8,545 bases of DNA from Alphaproteobacteria bacterium (GTDB lineage: Bacteria > Pseudomonadota > Alphaproteobacteria > Rhodobacterales > Rhodobacteraceae): the NCBI GenBank assembly GCA_030425945.1, contig JAUHZL010000103.1, positions 1-8,545 of the forward strand. The letters run 5' to 3'. The notes beneath the pieces were generated by a model that saw only the letters and a program-made list of their open reading frames with translations, searched no databases and was not told where the DNA came from. The position numbers were made by a program, and so were the translations under genes. Positions within the stretch are counted from its first letter, which is position 1, and each line of letters starts with the position of its first letter. Below, in pieces: positions 1 through 7,016 of the stretch.

Positions 1-87
1 CATCCGCAGAACGTGGATGTTTGCTTGCAAGACCCCTCACTCGCCGGACCCTTCACCCCCTCGCTCGTCCGGCATCACCCACCCCCC

Positions 88-122
88 GACGCCCTGCCTC
101 ACCAGCAGGGCGTCTCCCTTTT
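88..122 (+). terminator. Hairpin with T-containing tail, probable intrinsic terminator
   Basis: A perfect 10-bp inverted repeat (arms 88-97 and 105-114, loop CTCACCA) is followed on the plus strand by TCCCTTTT (115-122). This is the layout of a rho-independent terminator reading rightward, so it would serve a plus-strand gene ending left of the window. None of the three plus frames has a stop in positions 1-87, so no such gene ends inside the window. On the minus strand the hairpin begins 14 bases after the MFS stop, a good place for the end of that transcript, but the bases after the stem are G-rich (GGGGGGTGGG) with no T-run. It may be a shared terminator between convergent genes, or a 3'-end protecting stem for the MFS mRNA. 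I see nothing else in 1-87. Confidence 0.55.
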
Positions 123-128
123 GCGGGG

Positions 129-1319
129 TCACGCGGTCCCGGGGCGCAGGGGGCCGAGCGCGAGGCGCAGCCGGATCAGCGGCACCGCCGCGGCAACCCC
201 CAGCACGGCGGAAATCCAGAGTGCCGGGACCAGGCCCGGACCGGCCATCAGCGTGGCGAAGGCCACCGGGGCGAAGGCCGACAGCAGCGTTCGGAGCCGC
301 GCGAGGCGGCCGAGGCGCGCGCCGTAGCCCGCCGGTCCGAACAGCGCGAGCGGCACCGACCCGCGCACGATGGACGCGAGGCCCTGCCCCGCCCCGAAGA
401 GGATCGCGAAGCCGCCCGCCGCCAGCAGCGGCGGCGCGCCCAGCAGGAGCCCGGCCAGCGAGACCGGCAGCGCGAGCGTCGAGAGGATCGCGACCGACAG
501 CGGGTGCCAGTTGCCCCAGAACACCGCGTCGATGATGCGCGCGCCGACCTGCGCGGGGCCCATCAGCATGGCGAAGCCGACCGCCAGCGTGCCGAGGCCC
601 GCGGCGTCGAGCACCGCGACCATCTGCATCCCGATCGCCGCGATCAGCATCCCCGACACCGCGAAGCTGAGCCCGACGGCGCGCATGGCGGACCGTTCCA
701 GCGCGGGCGGCACCGGGGCGAAGACCACCGGCGGCGCAGCCGGGCGCCGGGGCGCGGGCAGGCCCGTCGGGCTGAGCCGCGCCAGCCAGAGATGGATGCC
801 GGTGCCGACCGTCAGGTGCAGCGCGGCATAGCAGAGCAGCGTGCCGCGCCAGCCGAGTGCCCCGATCAGCGCATCGGTCAGCGGCCAGAACAGGGTCGAG
901 GCGAAGCCCGCGATGAGGGTCAGCCGGGTGATCGCGCGCCGGGCGGCGGGGCCGGTCAGCTGCGCCAGCGTGGCGAAGGCCGCGTCATAGAGGACGATCA
1001 CCCCCACCAGCTCCAGCCAGAGGATCGCCGCGCCCCAGATCCAGAGGGTCGGCGCAAGACCCGCCACCAAGAGGCCGAGCGCCGCCGCGAGGCTGCCCAG
1101 CGTCATCAGGCGCGGCGCGCCGTGCCGGTCCATCAGCGCCCCGGCGCGCGGCGCGACGAGCCCGCCCAGCAGCAGCCCGGCCGAGAAGATGCCGAAGAGC
1201 ACGGGCGGCGTGGTGCCGAAGCTGGCCGCGACATGCGGCACGAAGAGCGGGAAGGCGTAGTAGAGGACCCCGTAGCCGAGGATCTGGCTGACGCCCAGCC
1301 CGGCGAGGATCAGGCGCAT
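129..1319 (-). CDS. MFS transporter, substrate unknown
   Basis: This 396-residue inner-membrane protein is almost entirely hydrophobic, with about 12 predicted membrane segments in two halves. They are joined by a proline- and arginine-rich loop at about residues 183-210. The loop between segments 2 and 3 carries a recognisable MFS motif A, GALMDRHGAPR (60-70). GWRGT (156-160) after segment 5 and a glycine-rich GFGAG-like stretch in segment 10 (308-314) also fit the superfamily. The length is typical of a compact MFS permease. The start ATG lies 4 bases after the stop of the flavoprotein gene, so the two are very likely co-transcribed and coupled. GAGG lies only 2 bases before the ATG, too close for a good Shine-Dalgarno, which fits translation by re-initiation. 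The neighbour suggests import or export of an organic acid, but that is inference. I cannot assign a subfamily; the loop before segment 11 (YGARLGRLA) is reminiscent of monocarboxylate or oxalate/formate-type MFS proteins. Confidence 0.85.
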   Translation of the reverse strand: MRLILAGLGVSQILGYGVLYYAFPLFVPHVAASFGTTPPVLFGIFSAGLLLGGLVAPRAGALMDRHGAPRLMTLGSLAAALGLLVAGLAPTLWIWGAAILWLELVGVIVLYDAAFATLAQLTGPAARRAITRLTLIAGFASTLFWPLTDALIGALGWRGTLLCYAALHLTVGTGIHLWLARLSPTGLPAPRRPAAPPVVFAPVPPALERSAMRAVGLSFAVSGMLIAAIGMQMVAVLDAAGLGTLAVGFAMLMGPAQVGARIIDAVFWGNWHPLSVAILSTLALPVSLAGLLLGAPPLLAAGGFAILFGAGQGLASIVRGSVPLALFGPAGYGARLGRLARLRTLLSAFAPVAFATLMAGPGLVPALWISAVLGVAAAVPLIRLRLALGPLRPGTA

Positions 1320-1323
1320 CGCC

Positions 1324-2745
1324 TCAGGTCGCGCGCAGCACGGCGCCGGGATTGGCGATGCCGTGCGGGTCGAGGGCCGCCTTGATCGCCCGCATCGCGG
1401 CCAGCTTGCCCGGATCGCCGTAACGTTCGAGATCGTCCACCTTCAGCCGTCCGATGCCATGCTCGGCGCTGACCGAGCCGCCCATCGCGTGGACGAGGTC
1501 ATGCAGCGCGCGCTTGATCGCGGGGCGGGCGGCCTCGTGATCGGCGCGGGTCTGCCCCTCGGGCGGGAAGACGTTGAAGTGCAGGTTGCCGTCGCCGACA
1601 TGGCCGAAGCAGTTCACGCGGAACGGCCCGATCGCGGCAATCGCAGCGTTCCCCTGCGCGATGAAATCCGGGATCGCCGACAGCGGCACCGAGATGTCGT
1701 GCGACGAGACCGCGCCGATGCGGCGGTTGGCCTCCGGGATGGTCTCGCGCAGGGTCCAGAAGTCCTGAACCTCGCGCTGCGACTGGGCGATCAGGCCATC
1801 GTCCACCAGCTCTGTCTCGTGCGCGCGCTCGAAGAGCGTGACCAGCGCGGTGTCGGGATCGAAGCCCTCGGGCCCCGCCAGATCGACCAGCACGGTCCAC
1901 TCCCACGGCGTGTCGAAGGGCTGGCGCAGGTCGGGGAGCGTCATGCGCAGGAAGTCGAAGCCGGTGCGGTGCATCAGCTCGAAGGCCGAGACGGTGCCTC
2001 CGGCAACCTCGTTCGCGAGGGCGAGCAGGTCGAGCGCGGCGCGGGGGCTGGCGACCGACAGCAGCGCCGCGCCGCTGCGGCGGGGGCGCGGGAAGAGGCG
2101 CAGGGCCGCGGCGGTGATGACGCCCAGCGTGCCTTCGGCCCCGATCAGCAGGTGGCGCAGGTCGTAGCCGGTGTTGTTCTTGCGCAGCCGGGTCAGCGTG
2201 TCGAGCACGGTCCCGTCCGGCAGCACGGCCTCGATCCCGAGGCAGAGGTCGCGCGCGTTACCGTAGCGCAGCACGTTCACGCCGCCCGCGTTGGTGCCGA
2301 GCAGGCCGCCGATCCGGGCCGACCCTTCGGAGGCCAGCGACAGCGGGAACAGGCGGTCCACCCCCTCGGCGGCGGACTGGATGTCGGCGAGGATCGCGCC
2401 CGCCTCGGCCACCAGCACGTTCTCTGCGGGCAGCACCTCGCGCAGGGCGCGCATCCGTTCCAGCGACAGGATCACCGGGTCGGGCAGGTTCTGCGCGATC
2501 TGGCCGCCGACGAGGCCGGTGCCGCCCGAATAGGGGATCACCGGCACGCGGGCCTCGTGCGCCGCGCGCATGACGGCGGCCACCTCGGCGGTGGAGCCGG
2601 GCGCCACCAGAAGCCCGCCCGAGGCGGTGTAGCGCCCGCGCGGCTCTTCGAGGTAGCGCGGCGACAGCTCGAGGAAGGCCGCGGGCGGCAACAGCCCGGC
2701 GAGGCGGGCACGGAAGGCGGGGTCGGCGGGAGCGAGCGCGGTCAT
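1324..2745 (-). CDS. FAD-binding oxidoreductase, GlcD / D-2-hydroxyacid dehydrogenase type
   Basis: This 473-residue flavoprotein of the vanillyl-alcohol oxidase superfamily should oxidise a D-2-hydroxyacid (D-lactate, glycolate, D-2-hydroxyglutarate or similar) to the 2-oxoacid. The N-terminal PCMH FAD domain shows PYSGGTGLVGG (71-81), the diphosphate loop. It also shows GSARIGGLLGTNAGG (141-155), the LRYG motif (159-162) and TGYDLRHLLIGAEGTLG (192-208). The C-terminal FAD-oxidase domain shows LRE (332-334), HDISVP (349-354), FGHVGDGNLHFNV (380-392) and SAEHGIG (426-432), whose histidines and glutamate bind metal in D-2-hydroxyglutarate dehydrogenase. It ends with LDPHGIANPG (458-467). No signal peptide is visible, so it is probably cytoplasmic. 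It is a single-subunit form: no FeS subunit (GlcE/GlcF) is adjacent. No clear Shine-Dalgarno precedes the ATG, and 42 bases separate it from the MBL-fold gene. The MFS gene follows after 4 bases. The family is certain; the substrate is not. Confidence 0.92.
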   Translation of the reverse strand: MTALAPADPAFRARLAGLLPPAAFLELSPRYLEEPRGRYTASGGLLVAPGSTAEVAAVMRAAHEARVPVIPYSGGTGLVGGQIAQNLPDPVILSLERMRALREVLPAENVLVAEAGAILADIQSAAEGVDRLFPLSLASEGSARIGGLLGTNAGGVNVLRYGNARDLCLGIEAVLPDGTVLDTLTRLRKNNTGYDLRHLLIGAEGTLGVITAAALRLFPRPRRSGAALLSVASPRAALDLLALANEVAGGTVSAFELMHRTGFDFLRMTLPDLRQPFDTPWEWTVLVDLAGPEGFDPDTALVTLFERAHETELVDDGLIAQSQREVQDFWTLRETIPEANRRIGAVSSHDISVPLSAIPDFIAQGNAAIAAIGPFRVNCFGHVGDGNLHFNVFPPEGQTRADHEAARPAIKRALHDLVHAMGGSVSAEHGIGRLKVDDLERYGDPGKLAAMRAIKAALDPHGIANPGAVLRAT

Positions 2746-2787
2746 GGGCGCATCATGTGCGCGGGACGCGCGGCAAGTGCAAGCGGC

Positions 2788-3690
2788 TCAGGGGCTCGGG
2801 GCATCGCGCAGCCAGCGCGGTTGCAGGACCCGCACGGTGGGCTGCGACGGCAGGCTGCGCAGGCCGACCTCGGTATAGCCCTCGGGCACCGTCTCGATCA
2901 GGAAGGCCTCGTCCATGCCGTCGAGGAAGGCGCCGAGCGCGCGGTCGGAGAACCAGTGCATCGGGATCACGACGGACGCGCGCGCCCGCTTGAGCACGCG
3001 CAGCATCGTCGGCAGGTCGAGCGTGTAGCCGCCGTCGACCGGGGCCATCACCACGTCCATCCGGCCGAGGGCGGCATACTGCGCCTCGGTCGGCTCGTGG
3101 TGCAGGTGGCCGAGATGGGCGATGCAGAGACCGGCGACCTCGAACACGAAGATCGAGTTGCCGTCCGGCTCGCCCACGTCGCCGAACCCGGGGCGCAGGT
3201 CGGTGGTGACGTTGCGGACGCGGGTCTCGCCGATCTCGATGTAATGGTCGGCGGGACCGGGGCCGTCGGGATTCCAGCCGCGCAGGACATGGGCGATGCG
3301 GGGATCCGGGTCGTCGGTGAAATGGGTGCCGTGGGCCTTGTTCATGGTCACCACGGTCGGGACCAGGTCGGCGGTGCCGAGAAAGCCGGTGTAGTCGGTC
3401 GCGATGGTGGTGCCGTCGGGCACCTCGATCAGGAAGGTGGCATGGGCAACGTAGTTCAGCCGGACGGTGTTCGCGTCGAGCGGCGCGCCGTAGATCGCAG
3501 GCGTTGCGGGGCCGGTGTCACGGGCCAGGCGGTCGCGGGCGGCGGCGGGCAGCCCGGCCTGCCGGACATAGCCGATGCCGGGCGTGGCGTCGGCGAGCGC
3601 GATGCAGTGCGACGGGCGGCGGTCCTGCGCGGCCAGCGGCGCGGCGAGGCCAAGGGTCAGGGCAGCGACGAGAGCGAGACGGGTCATCAT
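2788..3690 (-). CDS. Exported UlaG-like metallo-beta-lactamase-fold protein
   Basis: A 300-residue protein. The frame is open to 3816, but I place the start at 3690: AGGAGG lies 8 bases upstream, and the protein then begins with a clear signal peptide (MMTR, hydrophobic core to about residue 20, cleavage near PLAA/QD). It is therefore probably periplasmic; there is no lipobox. The fold is suggested by HATFLIE (83-89), D99 and GF (102-103), the AHLGHLHH segment (191-198, where UlaG-like proteins usually have LGDLGH), APVDGGYTLD (216-225) and VIPMHW (241-246). The usual HxHxDH metal motif is replaced by KAHGTH (118-123), keeping two of the three histidines and losing the aspartate. It could still bind one metal through other histidines, or form a divergent subfamily. 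The reaction is unknown; names such as hydrolase or lactonase would be guesses. It sits 58 bases after the GNAT gene with a possible promoter of its own. Confidence 0.82.
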   Translation of the reverse strand: MMTRLALVAALTLGLAAPLAAQDRRPSHCIALADATPGIGYVRQAGLPAAARDRLARDTGPATPAIYGAPLDANTVRLNYVAHATFLIEVPDGTTIATDYTGFLGTADLVPTVVTMNKAHGTHFTDDPDPRIAHVLRGWNPDGPGPADHYIEIGETRVRNVTTDLRPGFGDVGEPDGNSIFVFEVAGLCIAHLGHLHHEPTEAQYAALGRMDVVMAPVDGGYTLDLPTMLRVLKRARASVVIPMHWFSDRALGAFLDGMDEAFLIETVPEGYTEVGLRSLPSQPTVRVLQPRWLRDAPSP

Positions 3691-3698
3691 GAGCGGCA

Positions 3699-3704
3699 CC
3701 TCCT
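3699..3704 (-). promoter_or_regulatory. Shine-Dalgarno AGGAGG deciding the MBL-fold gene start
   Basis: On the minus strand AGGAGG is followed by 8 bases and then two consecutive ATG codons (3690 and 3687). It is the best ribosome binding site in the window. It rejects the longer open frame reaching 3816, which would put 42 extra residues ahead of a good signal peptide and overlap the GNAT gene. Confidence 0.85.
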
Positions 3705-3712
3705 GAACGGGG

Positions 3713-3740
3713 AGGATAGCGCGGGCCGACGCCGCGTCAG
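3713..3740 (-). promoter_or_regulatory. Possible sigma70-type promoter ahead of the MBL-fold gene
   Basis: Minus strand: CTGACG (3740-3735) and TATCCT (3718-3713) are separated by 16 bases, each matching 4 of 6 consensus positions. Transcription would start near 3706, giving a very short leader that just includes the AGGAGG. The gap between the GNAT and MBL genes (3691-3748) is the longest gap downstream of thrC, which makes a new transcript here plausible. The match is weak and could be chance. An 11-base palindrome GACGCCGCGTC (3728-3738) overlaps the spacer and -35 region. Confidence 0.3.
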
Positions 3741-3748
3741 CAGTCGTG

Positions 3749-4345
3749 TCAGCCGTAGGACTGTTCGGATTGCACACGCCCGCGCCGATCGCTGCGCAAG
3801 GCGGCATAGAGCACATGATTTCGCCAGCGCCCGTTGATCTGGAGATAGCTCTGGGCGACGCCTTCGTATTTGAACCCGGCCTTTTCCAGCACCCCGTGCG
3901 AGGCGTTGTTCTCGGGCAGGCAGGCGGCCTCGATCCGGCTGAGGTCCATCGCCGAAAACGCGTGGTGGGTCAGCGCGACGATGGCCTCGCGCATGTAGCC
4001 CTGCCGTGCGAAGGGCGCGCCGATCCAGTACCCGAGCGTGCCCGACTGCGCGGGGCCGCGGCGGATGTTGTCCAGCGTGATCGCGCCCAGAAGGCTCTGG
4101 TCGGCGCGGCGGATCAGGAAGAGCGGCACCGCCGAGCCTTCGCGGATCGACCGGCCGGCCCAGTAGACGCGGTTGGTGAAGCTGCGGCGGCTCAGGTGGT
4201 CGCGGGCCCAGAGCGGCTCCCACGGGATCAGGAAGTCGGCCGACGCCTCGCGCAGCGCGGCCCAGCCGCGGAAATCCGCATGCGCGGGCGGGCGAAGCGT
4301 CATGCGCTCGGTCTCGATCCGGACGGTCCGACGCGCCCCGAACAT
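3749..4345 (-). CDS. GNAT N-acetyltransferase, RimJ/RimL-like
   Basis: A 198-residue single-domain protein that should transfer acetyl from acetyl-CoA to an amine, classically the N-terminal amino group of a ribosomal protein (RimJ acts on S5, RimL on L7/L12). The fold is shown by ERMTLRPP (13-20), the first strand, then LGYWIGAPFARQGYMREA (104-121), whose RQGYM corresponds to the acetyl-CoA pyrophosphate loop (R/Q-x-x-G-x-G/A). Next come RIEAACLPENNAS (137-149) and VLEKAGFKYEG (152-162), then ING-W (170-174), all typical of the RimJ group. The start ATG is 2 bases after the M16 peptidase stop, which suggests translational coupling. A start at Met15 (just before the first strand) is possible because no strong Shine-Dalgarno is visible for either. 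The real substrate cannot be told from sequence; many genomes carry several such paralogues. Confidence 0.88.
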   Translation of the reverse strand: MFGARRTVRIETERMTLRPPAHADFRGWAALREASADFLIPWEPLWARDHLSRRSFTNRVYWAGRSIREGSAVPLFLIRRADQSLLGAITLDNIRRGPAQSGTLGYWIGAPFARQGYMREAIVALTHHAFSAMDLSRIEAACLPENNASHGVLEKAGFKYEGVAQSYLQINGRWRNHVLYAALRSDRRGRVQSEQSYG

Positions 4346-4347
4346 GA

Positions 4348-5625
4348 TCAGGCCGCCATGCGGTCCTGCAGCGCCGCCAGCGCCGGGGCCCGTTCCGCAG
4401 GTCCGTAGAGCGCCATCGCCGCCTGGCCGCCGGTGCAGAGCGCCTGCCCGAAGGCCAGCACGTCGGCCCGGGTCACCGCGTCGATGCGGGCGACGGTCTC
4501 GGTGACCGGCGGCACCCGGTTCCAGACCCCGACCATGCGCGCCAGCCGTTCGGCGCGGGCCGAGGGGCTTTCGAGCCCCATGACCAGCCCGGCCTTGAGC
4601 TGCGCGCGGGCGCGGGCGATCTCGGCCTCGGTCATTTCCTCGGCGGCCTTCTTCATCTCGGTCACGGTCAGCGTCGCGAGGTCATCGATCTGGTCGGCCG
4701 AGGTGCCGGCGTAGAGCGTGGTCAGCCCGGTCTCGGCATAGGCGGCGGCCTGCGCGAAGATCGTGTAGCAGAGACCGCGCTTCTCGCGCAGTTCCTGGAA
4801 CAGCCGCGAGGACATGCCGCCCCCAAGCGCCGTCGCGAAGACCTGGCTGACATAGACGTCGGGCGCGGTGTAGCCGGGCGAGGGCATGGCCAGCGCGAAA
4901 TGCACCTGCTCCAGCCCCTTGATCTCGCGCCGTTCGCCGCCGGTGAAGGTGGCGGGCGTCGCGGTCGTCCGCGGGCTTTCGGCGAGGTGGCCGAACTGGC
5001 GCTCGGCCAGTTTCATCAGCGCGTCATGATCGACGGCCCCGGCGGCGGCGAGGATCATCTGGCCCGGCCCGTAGTGCGCGCCCACGAAGTCGAAGAGGTC
5101 GGCGCGCGAGAAGGCGCGCACCCGCTCCGCGGCCCCGAGGATGGTGCGCCCGAGCGGCTGGTCGGCGTAGGCGCGTTCCTGGAGCCAGTCGAAGATCACG
5201 TCGTCCGGCGTGTCGAGCGCCTGCCCGATCTCCTGCAGGATCACGCCGCGCTCGGTCTCGATCTCGGCCTCGTCGAAGGTCGGCTCGAGCAGGATGTCGC
5301 CCACCACGTCCACCGCGAGGGCGAGGTCCTCGGGCAGGACGCGGACGTAATAGGCCGTCACCTCGCGCGAGGTGTAGGCGTTGATGTAGCCGCCGACATC
5401 CTCGATCTCTTCCGCGATCTGCAGCGCGGTGCGGCGCTTCGTGCCCTTGAAGGCCATGTGCTCGAGGAAATGCGCGATGCCGTTCTGGGCCTCGGTCTCG
5501 TGCCGACCGCCGGCCAGCACCCAGATGCCGACCGCGACCGATCCCATGCCGGGCATCGCCTCGGAGACGACGCGGAAGCCGTTCGGAAGGGTGTCGAAGT
5601 TCAGGGTCGGGGATGCGGGGGTCAA
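4348..5625 (-). CDS. M16 family zinc peptidase, mitochondrial-processing-peptidase-like
   Basis: A 425-residue metallopeptidase of the pitrilysin/insulinase superfamily, subfamily close to beta-MPP and bacterial processing proteases. The inverted zinc motif HFLEH is at 52-56 (ligands His52 and His56, catalytic Glu55). Glu132, in VILQEI, lies 76 residues after His56, the spacing of the third ligand in MPP. NAYTSREVTAYYV (82-94) follows the family pattern. The second inactive-type M16 domain holds GGGMSSRLF (268-276) and REKRGLCY (280-287), the conserved Arg/Tyr segment. The length suits a one-chain homodimer-forming M16B enzyme. No signal peptide is seen, so it is probably cytoplasmic. The start is TTG, overlapping the thrC stop (TTGA), supported by GGAAAGG 8 bases upstream and by no other start before the conserved TLPNGFRVV strand. 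Adjacency to thrC is, from memory, common in alphaproteobacteria. Its natural substrate is unknown. Confidence 0.93.
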   Translation of the reverse strand: MTPASPTLNFDTLPNGFRVVSEAMPGMGSVAVGIWVLAGGRHETEAQNGIAHFLEHMAFKGTKRRTALQIAEEIEDVGGYINAYTSREVTAYYVRVLPEDLALAVDVVGDILLEPTFDEAEIETERGVILQEIGQALDTPDDVIFDWLQERAYADQPLGRTILGAAERVRAFSRADLFDFVGAHYGPGQMILAAAGAVDHDALMKLAERQFGHLAESPRTTATPATFTGGERREIKGLEQVHFALAMPSPGYTAPDVYVSQVFATALGGGMSSRLFQELREKRGLCYTIFAQAAAYAETGLTTLYAGTSADQIDDLATLTVTEMKKAAEEMTEAEIARARAQLKAGLVMGLESPSARAERLARMVGVWNRVPPVTETVARIDAVTRADVLAFGQALCTGGQAAMALYGPAERAPALAALQDRMAA

Positions 5626-7013
5626 GCGTGGCGCCTTTCCTGGATCAGGGTTTCGAGCGCCGCGAGGTCGTTGGGCACTTCGGTCACCCGTTCCGGGCGC
5701 TCATAGAGCGTTTCCATGTGCGGGGGAAGGGGCGGGTGCAGGCCCGTCGCGGCCTCGACCGCGGCGGGGAATTTCGCCGGATGCGCGGTGGCGAGCGTGA
5801 CCATCGGGCGGGCCGGGTCGAGATGCGCCTCGGCCACCGCGACGCCAACCGCCGAATGCGGGCAGAGCAGTTCGCGGGTCGCGGCCCAGGTCCGGGTGAT
5901 GGTGGCGGCGGTCTCGTCCTCGGACACGCGGCCCGAGGCGAAGATGTCGCGCAGCGCCTCCAGCGCGCCCTGGCTGACCGTGAACCGGCCCGTGGTCTTG
6001 AGTTCGTCCATCAGTTGCGCGACCGCCGCGCCGTCGCCGCCATAGGCGTGGAACAGCGCGCGCTCGAAGTTGGAGCTGACCTGGATGTCCATCGACGGGC
6101 TGATCGAGGGGATTACCTCGTGCGTCTCGTAGACGCCGGTCGTCAGGCAGCGGTGCAGGATGTCGTTCTGGTTCGTCGCGATCACCAGCCGCCCGATGGG
6201 CAGGCCCATGCGCCGGGCGATGTCGCCCGCGAAGATGTCGCCGAAGTTGCCCGTCGGCACGGTGACGTCGATGCTGCGGTCCGGGGCCCCCAGCGCGGTG
6301 GCGGCGGTAAAATAATAGACGACCTGCGCCAGCACCCGCGCCCAGTTGATCGAGTTCACCCCGGCGAGGCCCACGGCATCGCGGAAGCCGAAGTCGTTGA
6401 ACATGTCCTTCACGCGGGCCTGGCAGTCGTCGAAATGGCCGTGCAGGGCGAGCGCGTGGACGTTGTCCTCGGCGGGCGTTGTCATCTGGCGGCGCTGCAC
6501 CTCGGACACCCGGCCATGCGGGTAGAGGATGAAGACGTCGACGTTGTCGAGACCGCGGAACGCCTCGATCGCCGCCGAGCCGGTGTCGCCCGAGGTGGCG
6601 CCGACGATGGTCACCCGGGACCCGCGGCGGGTCAGTTCGCGCTGGAACAGCTGGCCGATCAGCTGCATCGCGAAGTCCTTGAACGCCAGCGTCGGCCCGT
6701 GGAACAGCTCGAGCAGGAAGTGGTTCGCGTCGAGCTGCTTCAGCGGCGCGCGGGCCGGGTGGGCGAAGCCGGCATAGGCGCGGGCGATGTCCTCGGCCAG
6801 CTCGTCCTCGGTGAAGCTGTCGCCGAGGAAGGGCAGCATGACGCGGCGGGCGACCTCCTCGTAAGGCAGGCCGGCCAGCGCGCGGATCTGATCCGGAGAG
6901 AAGGTCGGGATTTGCTCGGGGACATAGAGGCCGCCGTCGCGGGCGAGGCCGGTCAGCATCGCCTCGTGGAACGGCAGGACGGGAGCAGCCCCGCGGGTGG
7001 AGACATAACGCAT
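5622..7013 (-). CDS. thrC: Threonine synthase
   Basis: A 463-residue cytoplasmic PLP enzyme catalysing the last step of threonine synthesis: O-phospho-L-homoserine plus water gives L-threonine plus phosphate. The N-terminus MRYVSTRG followed by LARDGGLYVPE (23-33) is the family's start. The PLP lysine is Lys112 in HGPTLAFKDFAMQL (105-118). GATSGDTGSAA (138-148) and PTGNFGDIFAG (253-263) are the substrate and PLP-phosphate loops. The long form with an extended C-terminal part (about 460 residues) is the type found in proteobacteria and fungi. The ATG lies 3 bases after the SURF1 stop and has GGAAAGG at 8 bases. The gene's stop overlaps the M16 TTG start. Its place directly behind oxidase assembly genes means threonine synthesis may be transcribed with the respiratory operon; no leader peptide or attenuator for threonine is visible. 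Confidence 0.97.
   Translation of the reverse strand: MRYVSTRGAAPVLPFHEAMLTGLARDGGLYVPEQIPTFSPDQIRALAGLPYEEVARRVMLPFLGDSFTEDELAEDIARAYAGFAHPARAPLKQLDANHFLLELFHGPTLAFKDFAMQLIGQLFQRELTRRGSRVTIVGATSGDTGSAAIEAFRGLDNVDVFILYPHGRVSEVQRRQMTTPAEDNVHALALHGHFDDCQARVKDMFNDFGFRDAVGLAGVNSINWARVLAQVVYYFTAATALGAPDRSIDVTVPTGNFGDIFAGDIARRMGLPIGRLVIATNQNDILHRCLTTGVYETHEVIPSISPSMDIQVSSNFERALFHAYGGDGAAVAQLMDELKTTGRFTVSQGALEALRDIFASGRVSEDETAATITRTWAATRELLCPHSAVGVAVAEAHLDPARPMVTLATAHPAKFPAAVEAATGLHPPLPPHMETLYERPERVTEVPNDLAALETLIQERRHA
5634..5640 (-). promoter_or_regulatory. Shine-Dalgarno for the TTG start of the M16 peptidase
   Basis: Minus-strand GGAAAGG, inside the 3' end of thrC, lies 8 bases before the TTG at 5625-5623. 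It decides the start because no ATG or GTG suits the N-terminus: the next methionine (residue 24) would cut away the first beta strand. The identical heptamer at the identical distance precedes thrC. Confidence 0.65.
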
Positions 7014-7016
7014 GGC

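Noticed and set aside
1..31. Small inverted repeats (CATCC/GGATG at 1-19, CTTGCAAG at 24-31) considered as a tRNA remnant or attachment site
   Set aside because: Too short, with no T-loop or acceptor pattern and no integrase nearby.
21..1385. Plus-strand open frame of 454 codons rich in Arg, Glu and Gln
   Set aside because: It looks like a charged coiled-coil protein but is exactly antisense to the MFS gene, where hydrophobic codons read backwards give such residues.
2746..2787. Possible promoter before the flavoprotein gene
   Set aside because: TTGCAC and TTGCCG could serve as -35 boxes, but no -10-like sequence lies at a suitable distance before the ATG.
3691..3816. Longer start for the MBL-fold protein at 3816
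   Set aside because: It would bury the signal peptide behind 42 residues and overlap the GNAT gene, while AGGAGG sits 8 bases before the ATG at 3690.
1363..3837. Plus-strand open frame of 824 codons
   Set aside because: It lies antisense across the flavoprotein and MBL-fold genes, both with clear family motifs. The translation is Arg/Gly/His/Gln-rich low-complexity, the usual shadow of high-GC codon use.
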